From Pyrodictiaceae archaeon (GTDB lineage: Archaea; Thermoproteota; Thermoprotei_A; Sulfolobales; Pyrodictiaceae): a DNA stretch of 34,154 nucleotides. A program made the translations under genes and the position numbers. Below the pieces are notes generated by a model. The model saw only the letters and a list, made by a program, of their open reading frames with translations, did no database searches and was not told the origin of the DNA. Positions 7,552 to 15,336 of the stretch are shown here, one piece after another (positions within the stretch are counted from its first letter, which is position 1; every line of letters starts with the position of its first letter). The stretch is taken from the NCBI GenBank assembly GCA_027046265.1, contig JALTZF010000067.1, positions 19,642-53,795 of the forward strand. Direction: 5' to 3'.

Positions 7552-7911
7552 TCAGACTAGCTTTTAATAGCATACAATGACAAAGTCATCCTCGGTGATT
7601 TTATACATTGTTTCACCAGAACTAGTAATTACTATGTCCTAGTTCTTGGCATAATTAATCCTGCGCACTCTTTGTATGTACTATAGTCAGCTCATTCTTC
7701 TACAGGCAAAGCAATATAAGTAGAAACAGACCAGTTAAAAGTCAAGATCTGGAGTAGGCCCGCGTGAGGCCCCCGCGTATACGGGGTGCTATGAGCGCGC
7801 GGAGGCTCCACCCCTAGGCGTCAAACTTCTCCTAGAAGCCGTTCACTTCTTTGTTCATTAAGCTATTCATTAAAATGATATAGTCGTCATGTTGTATTCT
7901 TTTTCTTGTGT
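7552..7911. other. Intergenic region after rpl23, where L2 is expected
   Basis: No protein frame with a credible start is seen here. The first 190 bases are AT-rich and featureless. A TTAAAAG TATA-like element at about 7735-7741 precedes a sharply GC-rich, foldable stretch, described separately. The remaining 90 bases are pyrimidine-rich and lie downstream of the NikR-like gene, which ends on the opposite strand. Confidence 0.5.
7751..7816 (+). ncRNA. Candidate structured GC-rich RNA
   Basis: A block far richer in GC than its surroundings folds into one long hairpin: basal stem GGAG/CTCC (7751-7754 with 7806-7809), middle stem CCGCG/CGCGG (7760-7764 with 7798-7802), and apical stem CCCCG/CGGGG (7771-7775 with 7782-7786) closed by a six-base loop. 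An asymmetric internal loop lies between the middle and apical stems, somewhat like an H/ACA pseudouridylation pocket, but I see no ACA box at the expected distance. A TTAAAAG element about 20 bases upstream could start transcription at the block. In a hyperthermophile, local GC enrichment is a known mark of structured RNA. It is not a tRNA: no T-arm consensus is present. Identity unknown. Confidence 0.45.
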
Positions 7912-8313
7912 TTAAGATTCTATAGGTATAAACCAGATCCTTACTATTCCACGTAGTCGTCTTAAATCTTTGTGTAGTCCCTGAAGTTCTTCAATACTAG
8001 CTTCTACAACTGCTATGTTTACACAAGTACTATCCTTCAATAGTTGGTGATAAAATGCTTTAATAATTGTCTGGTATGAGTGTATAGTGTCTATTACTTT
8101 TTGATCAACAGTAGATGATTGATCGTGTTCAGTTATGACTACAAGTATCCAATGTAGTTTCCGTCCTTTCTTCTGCTCAAGCTCAAGGCTTTCAAGAAAT
8201 CTTCGTACTGCTTCACGGATAAATTCTGAACGATTTACAAAACCTAGTACGTGTAAGTAATGGTCTATCTTGTCGAGTAGAGACTGTGGTAATGATATAC
8301 TTATTATTGGCAT
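7912..8313 (-). CDS. NikR-like ribbon-helix-helix metal-responsive regulator
   Basis: This 133-residue protein has an N-terminal ribbon-helix-helix DNA-binding domain (SISLPQSLLDKID, then NRSEFIREAVRRFL at residues 27-40) and a C-terminal ACT-like domain of the NikR type. Aligning by eye to NikR, nickel ligands H76, H87 and C95 correspond to H78, H89 and C97, but the fourth ligand, H89, is L91 here. The metal specificity may therefore differ from nickel. The ATG chosen follows GAGGGTG by about 7 bases; an upstream ATG adds five residues. It is transcribed away from a metal-transporting P-type ATPase, with an inverted repeat between them, so it probably controls that gene and itself. Confidence 0.8.
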   Translation of the reverse strand: MPIISISLPQSLLDKIDHYLHVLGFVNRSEFIREAVRRFLESLELEQKKGRKLHWILVVITEHDQSSTVDQKVIDTIHSYQTIIKAFYHQLLKDSTCVNIAVVEASIEELQGLHKDLRRLRGIVRIWFIPIES

Positions 8314-8336
8314 GTATAACACCCTCATGTATACTA

Positions 8337-8364
8337 TATTAAGAGAAGTAAACGGCTCTTAATA
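8337..8364. promoter_or_regulatory. Inverted repeat, probable operator of the NikR-like regulator
   Basis: Two perfect 9-base arms, TATTAAGAG and CTCTTAATA, flank a 10-base spacer. The whole site spans 28 bp, the same overall span as the E. coli NikR operator (6-16-6, from memory), though the sequence differs. It lies between the divergent start codons and beside the shared TATA region, where a bound tetramer could block both genes. Confidence 0.55.
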
Positions 8365-8367
8365 AAT

Positions 8368-8377
8368 CTTATATAAC
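8368..8377 (+). promoter_or_regulatory. TATA box of the metal ATPase gene
   Basis: CTTATATAAC fits the archaeal TATA consensus, directly beside the inverted repeat. Because TATATA is symmetric it may also serve the minus-strand regulator gene. The leader to the ATPase start codon would be about 55 bases. Confidence 0.45.
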
Positions 8378-8455
8378 AATTCATTCATAACTTTAGCAAA
8401 AGAACTTATTATACTACTGCAGCCTAATCTTACTTGGATCTAAGAGGGAGCTGAG

Positions 8456-10291
8456 ATGCACCACAATGATACAGAGAAGAAGTATTCATGTATAATAGAG
8501 GAGTGCTTATGGATCGGAATGATACCAATTGCTATTGTATCATTCCTACTCTCATATTTGAACATGTACACTTCAGTGCAAATTATCCAGGTGATAATCT
8601 CTCTAGTGCTCCTATTCCGCTTTATTTTCATGTTAATACGCTACAAAAAATTCACTGTTGACGCGCTGATGTCCATCGCTATAGGTGTCAGTGCAATTGA
8701 GGGCTTATACGTTGAATCAGCCCTTATAGCACTGCTTTATGCGATTGCCGAGTTATCTGAAGAGTATGCTGAATCATATGCTGCAAAGAAGATACGTGGC
8801 TTAAAGGATCTTGTTCCAAGGCGTGTCAAACTTAAGAGAGGCAATTATGTTGTAGAAACTTCTGCTGATAATATAAGGGCTGGAGATGAAGTAGTAATAG
8901 GTCATGGAGAGGTAGTTCCCGTTGATGGAATAGTGGTTTCTGGGAAGGCTATTGTCGATACCTCTATTGTGACTGGAGAATCAGAACCCTTGGAGGTTAG
9001 AAAGAATGGCCTTGTAAGGGCTGGCTATGTCAATATTGGTGAGTCTTTTGTCGTCAGAGCACAGCGTACAGTGAAAGAGTCCACACTGTCTATTCTTGTA
9101 AGGGAAGCTGAGAGAGCGCTTGCTGGCAAGTCTAAGATCCAAGTTCTCTTAGATCGTATGGCTCCTTGGTATACATTATTTGTGTTATCAGCGTATGGCA
9201 TCCTTGTCTTATATCTGGGCTTCACAAGAGCCTTACCAGTTATACTTGCTGGGTGTCCGAGCGCTTTCATAGTTGCTTCGTCTTTTGCTACACTTTATAG
9301 TATAGGCTTGCTCGCATCGCGTGGTATAATTGTGCGTGGCGGACATGTTTTAGAAAAACTCCGCAGCATAGACGTGATAGTTGTAGATAAAACTGGAACT
9401 ATAACTTTAGGTGAACTCAAGGTTGTACACGTAAAAACTCTCACTAATAATATTAGTGAGGGAACTGCGCTAGAAATGGCAGCTTCCGTAGCTCAGACAA
9501 GCAGGCATCCAGTATCGCGGGCTATAATGTCTTCGTATAAGCTATATGGTGGTAAGACTCTCCCAGTGCCACAAAATGCTAGAGAAATTCCGGGTAGAGG
9601 GGTTGAAGCGAAGATTAATGGAGATAGGACAGTTGTTCTTGGATCAAAACAGTTCATTGAGGAGAAGACAGGGGTACGTGTGCCGGACGTGTGCGCGGGT
9701 CTGCGGGCCGTATATCTAGCTGAGAATAATATTCCTATAGCAGCTATATGCCTCGAAGAACACGTTGATGAGTCGTTAATCAATGAAATTCGCCGTATTG
9801 CTGAGAGTCTTGGTGCCAAAATAATTGTGGCTAGTGGTGATATTGAAGAAAGGGTAAAGAGGGTAGCTGAAAGGCTTGGAGCAGAGTATAAGGCGAGACT
9901 TGACCCTATGGGTAAACTCGAGCTTGTTAGGGCTCTTAAGTCTAAAGGCTATAAAGTACTGGCTGTAGGCGATGGTGTTAACGATGTTGCTGCTCTCGCT
10001 GAGGCTGATGTTGGAGTTGCAGTAGGGGAGCTTAGCGTTGTTGCAGGTGTTGCTGATGCAGTCGTAACTAATATCTCTACCTTACCGCAACTAATAAGAG
10101 CTGGTAAAGGATATTTCAAGGCACTTATCTACTCATTTACCGTGGCTGCGGCTCTTAAGTTTGTAGCGCTAGCAGCAGGATTTGCAGGTGCTATTCCATT
10201 ATGGGCGGTACTGGGCCTGGGCGATGACGGTTCAACACTTCTTGCAGTTGCGACAGCGCTTATCTCACTATCTAGGAGCATTAAGAGTTGA
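8456..10291 (+). CDS. P1B-type heavy-metal-transporting ATPase
   Basis: This 611-residue P-type ATPase has all core motifs: TGES at residues 173-176 (actuator), DKTGT with phosphorylated D311, the P1B-specific HP pair at 351-352, and GDGVND from 505. The intramembrane motif is CPS at 267-269, where most zinc/cadmium/lead pumps have CPC. The last membrane helix has GDDGST (about 589-594), resembling the DxG of ZntA-type P1B-2 pumps. No N-terminal metal-binding domain is present, only a short His-containing leader (MHHND). Membrane segments are seen near residues 15-65, 75-105, 235-295 and 550-605. ATG follows GGGAGCTGAG. It probably exports a soft divalent metal, under the divergent NikR-like regulator. 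The ion is uncertain because both proteins carry non-standard ligands. Confidence 0.9.
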   Translation: MHHNDTEKKYSCIIEECLWIGMIPIAIVSFLLSYLNMYTSVQIIQVIISLVLLFRFIFMLIRYKKFTVDALMSIAIGVSAIEGLYVESALIALLYAIAELSEEYAESYAAKKIRGLKDLVPRRVKLKRGNYVVETSADNIRAGDEVVIGHGEVVPVDGIVVSGKAIVDTSIVTGESEPLEVRKNGLVRAGYVNIGESFVVRAQRTVKESTLSILVREAERALAGKSKIQVLLDRMAPWYTLFVLSAYGILVLYLGFTRALPVILAGCPSAFIVASSFATLYSIGLLASRGIIVRGGHVLEKLRSIDVIVVDKTGTITLGELKVVHVKTLTNNISEGTALEMAASVAQTSRHPVSRAIMSSYKLYGGKTLPVPQNAREIPGRGVEAKINGDRTVVLGSKQFIEEKTGVRVPDVCAGLRAVYLAENNIPIAAICLEEHVDESLINEIRRIAESLGAKIIVASGDIEERVKRVAERLGAEYKARLDPMGKLELVRALKSKGYKVLAVGDGVNDVAALAEADVGVAVGELSVVAGVADAVVTNISTLPQLIRAGKGYFKALIYSFTVAAALKFVALAAGFAGAIPLWAVLGLGDDGSTLLAVATALISLSRSIKS

Positions 10292-10407
10292 TGTGCTAGG
10301 TTGTTAACTTGTGATGTAACGATTAATGTAATAGCTGTTTCTTTTCAATAAGTTGTTAATGCTTGTTGATTTAAAGTCTCAGACGCGTATGTTGTTGTAG
10401 GAAATTA

Positions 10408-10418
10408 CTTTATTTTAG
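10408..10418 (+). promoter_or_regulatory. Probable promoter of the L22-led block
   Basis: CTTTATTTTAG is TATA-like and lies about 60 bases before the L22 start. A separate promoter is expected here because the inserted metal genes interrupt the superoperon. Confidence 0.4.
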
Positions 10419-10477
10419 GGAGTACTGCGTGGTGGTGAGCTGGGGATAGCTACTAAGACTCTAGTGGGTGAGCAGAT

Positions 10478-10948
10478 GTGCCTGTATGGCATTACTCTGT
10501 AAGAGTTGACGAAGAGCGCTCAGCGAAGGCTATGATGTGGGATGCGCCTATATCACCTAAGAAGGTTGTTAATCTAGCTAGGATGTTAAACGGTATGAAG
10601 CTTAGTGAAGCAAAAGAGTTTCTGGAGCGTGTGGCAGCGGGTAAGGAGCCTGTTCCCCTCTTCCGTTACAGACGTAAGCAAGCTCACCATCGTGGTGTTG
10701 CTGAACGGTATAAGGTGCCTATGGCGAGATACCCAGTCAAGGCCGCAAAAATACTTCTCAAACTTCTTAAGAACGTTGAGAATAACGTTGAAGTCAAAGG
10801 ACTCGATATTGAACGTGTACGGATAACTCATATAGCTGTACACAAAGGTAGAGTCCTTAAGAGATGGATGCCTAGAGCATTTGGACGTTCAACTCCAAGA
10901 TTTAAGCACTATAGCCACATAGAAATCATTGTTACGGAGGAGGAGTAA
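10478..10948 (+). CDS. rpl22: 50S ribosomal protein L22 (uL22)
   Basis: At 156 residues this matches archaeal L22, which lines the exit tunnel and binds several 23S domains. The segments WHYSVRVDEERSAKAM near the start, ISPKKVVNLARMLNGM near 25, and VHKGRVLKRWMPRAFGR near 120 are characteristic. The start is GTG, after GGGTGAG. In archaea S19 usually precedes it directly; here the neighbour is the metal ATPase, so this gene starts a new transcription block. It is followed 2 bases later by S3. Confidence 0.96.
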   Translation: MPVWHYSVRVDEERSAKAMMWDAPISPKKVVNLARMLNGMKLSEAKEFLERVAAGKEPVPLFRYRRKQAHHRGVAERYKVPMARYPVKAAKILLKLLKNVENNVEVKGLDIERVRITHIAVHKGRVLKRWMPRAFGRSTPRFKHYSHIEIIVTEEE

Positions 10949-10950
10949 CC

Positions 10951-11649
10951 GTGGTACTCATAAAGAAACACTTCATTAGTAGGGCAATGCTACAAACAAA
11001 GATAGATGAATACCTTGCCAAGAGATTCTACCGTGCTGGCTATGCTGGTGTGCAAATAGTACAATTCCCCCTCGGTACGAGAGTTCTTATACTAGCTGAG
11101 AGGCCTGCAATGGTTATCGGGAGAAGAGGAGAAACCATAAGAAAACTAGCAGCTGTATTCGAGAACTACTTTGGGCTTCATAATCCGCAGATAACAGTCA
11201 AACGCGTAGATAACCCTGATCTCAACGCTCGTGTTGTAGCCTCAAGAATAGCTGTGTTCCTCGAGAGAGGAGCCTACTATCGCCGAGTAGCAAATGTCAT
11301 GCTTAGAAGGATAATAAATGCAGGAGCTATTGGAGCACAAATAATAATAAGCGGTAAATTACGCACTGAGAGAGCAAGATACGAAAAAGTGCGCTGGGGC
11401 AAAGTATACTCAACCGGGCACCAGGTAGAATACATGGTTGACAGGGCAGTCATGCATTTAACGTTAAAGCCTGGTACCTACGGGATTGAAGTAACTATAG
11501 TAAAACCCGCTAAGCCTAGCGACTATGTTAGGATAAAGAGCCCAGAAGAGGCCAAAGAATTCATTGAGCAAATACGTGAAGAACTTGAGAAAACACGTAT
11601 AGCAGAAGTCGCCGAGGAGCAGCAAGGAGAGCAGGTTTCCAATGAGTAA
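10951..11649 (+). CDS. rps3: 30S ribosomal protein S3 (uS3)
   Basis: The 232-residue protein carries the type II KH domain with the VIGRRGETIRKL loop near residue 50 and the S3-specific C-terminal domain (INAGAIGAQIIISGKL near 120, STGHQVEYMVDRAV near 150). S3 forms part of the mRNA entry tunnel and its helicase site on the small subunit. The start is GTG, two bases after the L22 stop, with GGAGGAG overlapping the end of L22, so the two are translationally linked. The acidic C-terminal tail is common in archaeal S3. Confidence 0.96.
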   Translation: MVLIKKHFISRAMLQTKIDEYLAKRFYRAGYAGVQIVQFPLGTRVLILAERPAMVIGRRGETIRKLAAVFENYFGLHNPQITVKRVDNPDLNARVVASRIAVFLERGAYYRRVANVMLRRIINAGAIGAQIIISGKLRTERARYEKVRWGKVYSTGHQVEYMVDRAVMHLTLKPGTYGIEVTIVKPAKPSDYVRIKSPEEAKEFIEQIREELEKTRIAEVAEEQQGEQVSNE

Positions 11650-11702
11650 AGAGGCTTGTAATGCTACTTTAGCCTCCTAAACAGTTACGCGGGTGAAGAC
11701 CA

Positions 11703-11939
11703 ATGGGTAAATATCTCTTACGTACACGCGATATACGTAACATGAGTCCAGAGGAGAGACTAAAGAAGCTCCAGGAGCTACGTGAAGAACTTGTTAAGCT
11801 TAGACTTAAAGCCGCTGTTGGCACACTGGAGAACCCTGGAGCAATAAGAGCTATTAGGAAGTCCATAGCTAGGATATTGACTGTCATACGCGAAGAAGAG
11901 CTAGCTATGCAGCAGCGTCAGACAAAGAAAAGTAGCTGA
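11703..11939 (+). CDS. rpl29: 50S ribosomal protein L29 (uL29)
   Basis: This 78-residue helical hairpin protein matches archaeal L29, which binds near the tunnel exit and contacts the signal recognition particle. Markers are LRTRDIRNMSPEERLKKLQEL, in which the RDIRNMSPEE part is the family signature, and NPGAIRAIRKSIARILTVIREEE over the second helix. ATG follows GGGTGAAG. Its place between S3 and the RNase P subunit is the standard crenarchaeal order; no SUI1 gene lies between, unlike in many euryarchaea. Confidence 0.94.
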   Translation: MGKYLLRTRDIRNMSPEERLKKLQELREELVKLRLKAAVGTLENPGAIRAIRKSIARILTVIREEELAMQQRQTKKSS

Positions 11940-12035
11940 AAAGCATTAGTACTAAGTATAAAGCCTCTAGTACTCCCTTATTGATTGAGTGTTTTGTTTA
12001 CATTTTATGCTAGCATTACAGCTATGTGGGACACC

Positions 12036-12431
12036 ATGTCTGTCTCGAATAGTAACACTAGGAAGGATAGAGCAGGAACAGCTCCTTGGCTCATATATTT
12101 TACTGCTCTCGTAGGCCTAGAGGCCTGCATACTTTTTCATCCCAATCACACTTTCAGAGGATTATGTGGTAAGGTAATTAGGGAAACACGTACTTGTATC
12201 GTATTAGAACTTAATGAGAAGCATAGGGCTTGTGTGCCAAAGAAGGGTAGCCTATTCATATTTAAGCTGGAGCAAGCTGGTTGTGTTCTTGTACGTGGAG
12301 AGGAGATATTTGGGACGCTTGCTGAAAGGCTTAAAAGGCTAGAAAGAGGCAAGGGGGTTGTATGGCTTGTCCGTACGAGTAAGAAACGTTGGGATCCCGG
12401 GTGTAAAGCCGCCCGAGAAAGTATGCAATGA
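12036..12431 (+). CDS. rnp1: RNase P protein component 1 (Rpp29/Pop4)
   Basis: The core matches archaeal Rpp29, an Sm-like beta-barrel subunit of RNase P that stabilises the RNA's specificity domain for pre-tRNA 5' processing. Markers are ALVGLEACIL at the start of the barrel, GLCGKVIRETRTCIVLE, then VPKKGSLFIFKL, and a C-terminal helical GEEIFGTLAERLKRLERGK. The gene is standard between L29 and S17 in archaea. The frame is open from a TTG at 11985, and an ATG at 12024 is also possible. The ATG used here has the best upstream purines (GTGGG), but the start is uncertain. The 3' end overlaps the S17 frame by 74 bases, which is unusually long. Confidence 0.85.
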   Translation: MSVSNSNTRKDRAGTAPWLIYFTALVGLEACILFHPNHTFRGLCGKVIRETRTCIVLELNEKHRACVPKKGSLFIFKLEQAGCVLVRGEEIFGTLAERLKRLERGKGVVWLVRTSKKRWDPGCKAARESMQ

Positions 12432-12708
12432 CTCTAAGTGCCCATGGCATGGAAGCGTGAGAGTTAGAGGGCTTGTCCTTACTGGCGTAGTTGTCAAGGC
12501 GAGGATGAAGAATACTGTGGTAGTTGAAAGAGAGTACTTGTATTATGACAGAAAGTACAAGAGGTATGAGCGTAGGAGAAGTAGGATCCATGCACACAAC
12601 CCGCCATGTATTAATGCTCAGCCAGGTGATATAGTAGTCATTGGTGAGACAAGACCGCTAGCTAAGACCGTGCACTTTGTAGTGCTTGGTGTTATAGGCA
12701 AGAAGTAA
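12358..12708 (+). CDS. rps17: 30S ribosomal protein S17 (uS17)
   Basis: The protein shows the archaeal S17 hallmark NVGIPGVKPPEKVCNDSKC in part, with the CNDSKCPWHG cysteine-histidine motif near residue 23 and the RNA-binding KYKRYERRRSRIHAHNPPC near 65. At 116 residues it is normal for archaea. S17 is a primary 16S-binding protein of the body domain. The TTG start lies next to AGGCAAGGGGG, and another TTG three codons later would have better spacing. Either choice leaves the gene starting within the end of the Rpp29 gene. Confidence 0.94.
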   Translation: MYGLSVRVRNVGIPGVKPPEKVCNDSKCPWHGSVRVRGLVLTGVVVKARMKNTVVVEREYLYYDRKYKRYERRRSRIHAHNPPCINAQPGDIVVIGETRPLAKTVHFVVLGVIGKK

Positions 12709-12821
12709 GGATATCCTTAGAATAAAGCAAAACCGTCAACCTTAATGTTCGTAGTGTTGAGGTCAGAGGCGCAAACCTTAATCTAGTAGGAGTGAAGCTC
12801 GCTGTAATAGGGGTGGGTTTT

Positions 12822-13238
12822 ATGCCTAAGGGTAAGGCAGGAGCCGCGCCACGTCGTAGAATAGCGGCAGGGGTTCAAGTTGGAACTTATGTTACTGTAG
12901 CTGATAATAGTGGGGCAAAGGAAGCTATGATAATAGGTGTGATTGGATACAAGGGTAGGTTGCGTCGTATACCTTACGCTTCTGTTGGCGATATGGTTGT
13001 TGTAACTGTAAAGAAGGGCACACCCGAGATGAGAAGACAGGTTGTACGTGCAGTTGTTGTTAGACAAAGAAGGCCTTATCGTAGGCCTGACGGTACTTGG
13101 GTAGCTTTTGAGGACAATGCTGTTGTTATAGTATCTCCCGATGGCACACCTAAGGGTAGTGAAGTACGCGGCCCTATAGCTCGTGAAGCAGCAGAAAGAT
13201 GGCCCAAAGTCGCCAATATTGCGAGCATAATAATATAA
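12822..13238 (+). CDS. rpl14: 50S ribosomal protein L14 (uL14)
   Basis: At 138 residues this is full-length archaeal L14, a five-stranded barrel at the subunit interface. Diagnostic segments are [23 protein letters not shown] in its second half, [19 protein letters not shown] near 65, and PRGPIARE-like [15 protein letters not shown] at the end. The frame is open 30 bases further upstream from a GTG, but the ATG used here has GGGGTGG at ideal spacing and gives the usual MPK start. Confidence 0.96.
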   Translation: MPKGKAGAAPRRRIAAGVQVGTYVTVADNSGAKEAMIIGVIGYKGRLRRIPYASVGDMVVVTVKKGTPEMRRQVVRAVVVRQRRPYRRPDGTWVAFEDNAVVIVSPDGTPKGSEVRGPIAREAAERWPKVANIASIII

Positions 13239-13269
13239 GGCCTCGTGCTAGAATGGTGTGGAGGGATTG

Positions 13270-13734
13270 ATGATGAGGTGGACCAAGTCAAGCCAACCAA
13301 GAAAGCAGAGGAGAACACTTTACAGAGCACCACTCCACAAAAGGCAGAAGCTTGTTGCTGCCCCACTGAGCCCTGAGCTACGCAAGCAATACGGTATTAG
13401 AACACTCCCAGTAAGAGTTGGAGATGAAGTAGTGATTATGCGAGGAATGTTCAAAGGACATCGAGGCAAAGTGGTCAAAGTTGATTTGAGGAAAATGCGC
13501 ATTCATGTGGAAGGCGCCACTATTACGAATGCACGCGGTGAGCCACGTTTCTACCCCATACACCCATCTAATGTTATGATAGTCTCACTAAAACTTGATG
13601 ATGAGCGTAGAAAAGCCATTATCGAGAGGAAGAGACAAGGCAGAGAGCTTCTGCAATCACTCAAGAATGCCATAGAGGCTTACGCCTCAGCTATACTCAA
13701 GAGTGAGGAGCTGGGCAGGATTAAAGAGGGGTAG
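13270..13734 (+). CDS. rpl24: 50S ribosomal protein L24 (uL24)
   Basis: The 154-residue protein has the archaeal L24 pattern: [17 protein letters not shown] at the N-terminus, then a KOW motif with [19 protein letters not shown] at residues about 48-66, then [13 protein letters not shown]24 is an assembly initiator on the large subunit. Two ATG codons stand side by side; the first lies 4 bases and the second 7 bases after GGAGGG, so either may be used. An upstream GTG in frame is less likely because it overlaps that ribosome binding site. Confidence 0.95.
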   Translation: MMRWTKSSQPRKQRRTLYRAPLHKRQKLVAAPLSPELRKQYGIRTLPVRVGDEVVIMRGMFKGHRGKVVKVDLRKMRIHVEGATITNARGEPRFYPIHPSNVMIVSLKLDDERRKAIIERKRQGRELLQSLKNAIEAYASAILKSEELGRIKEG

Positions 13735-13765
13735 AGACGACGTAAGCTGAGGGGGTGTGCAGACA

Positions 13766-14536
13766 ATGGCACGCATGGGCGGTAGACGGCACTTAAAGAC
13801 TCTAGCAGCACCAAAGTTCTGGCCCGTTCGAGCCAAGGTAGGAGTATTTACGGTTAAGCCTTCACCAGGCCCTCATCCCATAGAGAGGTCTATACCATTA
13901 CTTATCATAGTTAGAGACATTTTAGGGTACGCCAAGACAGCCCGTGAGGCAAGAAAGCTGATAGCAGAAGGGCACTTCAAAATTGATGGTAGGGTTAGAA
14001 GAAACTACAAGTACCCCGTAGGCCTCATGGATGTACTTGAAGTTGTTGAAACAGGAGAGTACTACAGGGTTCTCCCCTACCCTGTAAAGTTCTTCACCCT
14101 ACATCCAATAAGCAAAGAAGAGGCCGCCTTCAAGCTTGGCAGAGTAGAGGATAAGTCAACAGTCAAAGGTGGACATATTCAGCTCCACCTCCATGATGGC
14201 AGAAATGTTTTGATACGTGTAAGTGATCCGTCAAATCCTGTTGAAGCAAAGCCGTATGAGACACTTGGAACTGTTAAGATTAGCATACCTGATCAACAAC
14301 TACTTGACTACGCTAAGCTGGAAGTAGGCAGTCTAGTAATTGTTTCTGGTGGAAGAAATGTTGGCCGTGTAGGACGCGTAGTAGCAATCCAACGTGGATT
14401 CAAGCGTTCACGCAGCATTGTGACTATCGAGGATGTGCGCGGCGAAAAGTTCCAGACTAGCCTCGACTACGTGTTCGTAATTGCTAGACCTAATGAGGAG
14501 CCTTGGATAAGCTTACCAGAGGGTGCATGGAAGTGA
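13766..14536 (+). CDS. rps4e: 30S ribosomal protein S4e (eS4)
   Basis: The N-terminus [19 protein letters not shown] in part ([14 protein letters not shown]) is the S4e signature, followed by an S4-type RNA-binding domain ([20 protein letters not shown] near residue 57) and a C-terminal KOW-like segment [16 protein letters not shown] near 190. At 256 residues it is normal. The protein is archaeal/eukaryotic-specific and absent from bacteria. The ATG follows GGGGTG by about 8 bases; the frame is open 9 bases further upstream from a GTG. Its end overlaps the L5 start by 10 bases. Confidence 0.96.
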   Translation: MARMGGRRHLKTLAAPKFWPVRAKVGVFTVKPSPGPHPIERSIPLLIIVRDILGYAKTAREARKLIAEGHFKIDGRVRRNYKYPVGLMDVLEVVETGEYYRVLPYPVKFFTLHPISKEEAAFKLGRVEDKSTVKGGHIQLHLHDGRNVLIRVSDPSNPVEAKPYETLGTVKISIPDQQLLDYAKLEVGSLVIVSGGRNVGRVGRVVAIQRGFKRSRSIVTIEDVRGEKFQTSLDYVFVIARPNEEPWISLPEGAWK

Positions 14537-15120
14537 GTACACAGAAACAAGTTCAGCCTCTTCCACTAGAGCCTACACAAATAGAAGAGATTAAGAAGCG
14601 CTGGGAATCAAACCCAATGTTAAAGCCTAGAATAGCCAAAGTAACAGTCAACATTAGCGTTGGCGAGTCTGGCGAGCGACTCCAGAAGGCAGTAAAAGTA
14701 CTTGAAATGCTTACAGGCCAAAAACCATCCATACGCAGGGCAAAACGGACTATAAGAGACTTTGGTATAAGAAAAGGTGAGCCTATAGCAGCTGTTGTAA
14801 CATTGAGAGGAGAGAAGGCTATAGAGTTCCTACGCCGTGTCCTCCCGGCAGTTGGAAATAAGCTTAAAGCAAGCCAGTTTGATGAGTATGGCAATGTTGG
14901 TTTCGGGATTAAAGAGCATATATTAATCCCAGGTGTGAGATACGACCCAGAGATAGGAGTATTCGGCATGGATGTTGTTGTTACAGTTGAGCGGCCAGGC
15001 TATCGTGTTGCAAGACGGAGACGTGCTAGGAGCCATATACCTCGTAGGCATAGAGTCACAAGGGAAGAATCTATGGTTCTATTACATGAGTTACTTGGTG
15101 TAGTTATAGAGCCCAGGTAA
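14527..15120 (+). CDS. rpl5: 50S ribosomal protein L5 (uL5)
   Basis: This archaeal L5 binds 5S rRNA and the P-site tRNA elbow. Characteristic parts are [19 protein letters not shown] near residue 30, [25 protein letters not shown] in segments near 62, and the FGIKEHI and [18 protein letters not shown] pieces further on. The start ATG lies within the last codons of S4e with GAGGG just upstream, giving 198 residues. The frame is open upstream to a TTG at 14503, but that would lack a ribosome binding site and lengthen the overlap. Confidence 0.95.
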   Translation: MEVSTQKQVQPLPLEPTQIEEIKKRWESNPMLKPRIAKVTVNISVGESGERLQKAVKVLEMLTGQKPSIRRAKRTIRDFGIRKGEPIAAVVTLRGEKAIEFLRRVLPAVGNKLKASQFDEYGNVGFGIKEHILIPGVRYDPEIGVFGMDVVVTVERPGYRVARRRRARSHIPRRHRVTREESMVLLHELLGVVIEPR

Positions 15121-15144
15121 AATCACGTATTGGGGGTGAAGCTT

Positions 15145-15309
15145 ATGGGAAAGTATAGGCCTCCTCGTGTAGTCAAATATGGACGTGGAGCCTATAGGTG
15201 TCAACGCTGTGGAAGTCATGATGCTGTAATTAAAAAATATGGTATAATGCTTTGTCGTCAATGCTTCCGTGAATTAGCTGTAAGCCTAGGCTTTCGCAAG
15301 TACATGTAA
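15145..15309 (+). CDS. rps14: 30S ribosomal protein S14 (uS14), zinc type
   Basis: A 54-residue frame encodes the compact zinc-binding form of S14 (type Z). It has two CxxC pairs, CQRC at residues 19-22 and CRQC at 37-40, and ends in the typical LGFRKYM. S14 belongs to the small-subunit head. ATG follows GGGGGTGAAG at good spacing. The gene sits between L5 and S8, the universal position. Confidence 0.95.
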   Translation: MGKYRPPRVVKYGRGAYRCQRCGSHDAVIKKYGIMLCRQCFRELAVSLGFRKYM

Positions 15310-15336
15310 GTGTGCATGTATGGAGGTAGATAATGC

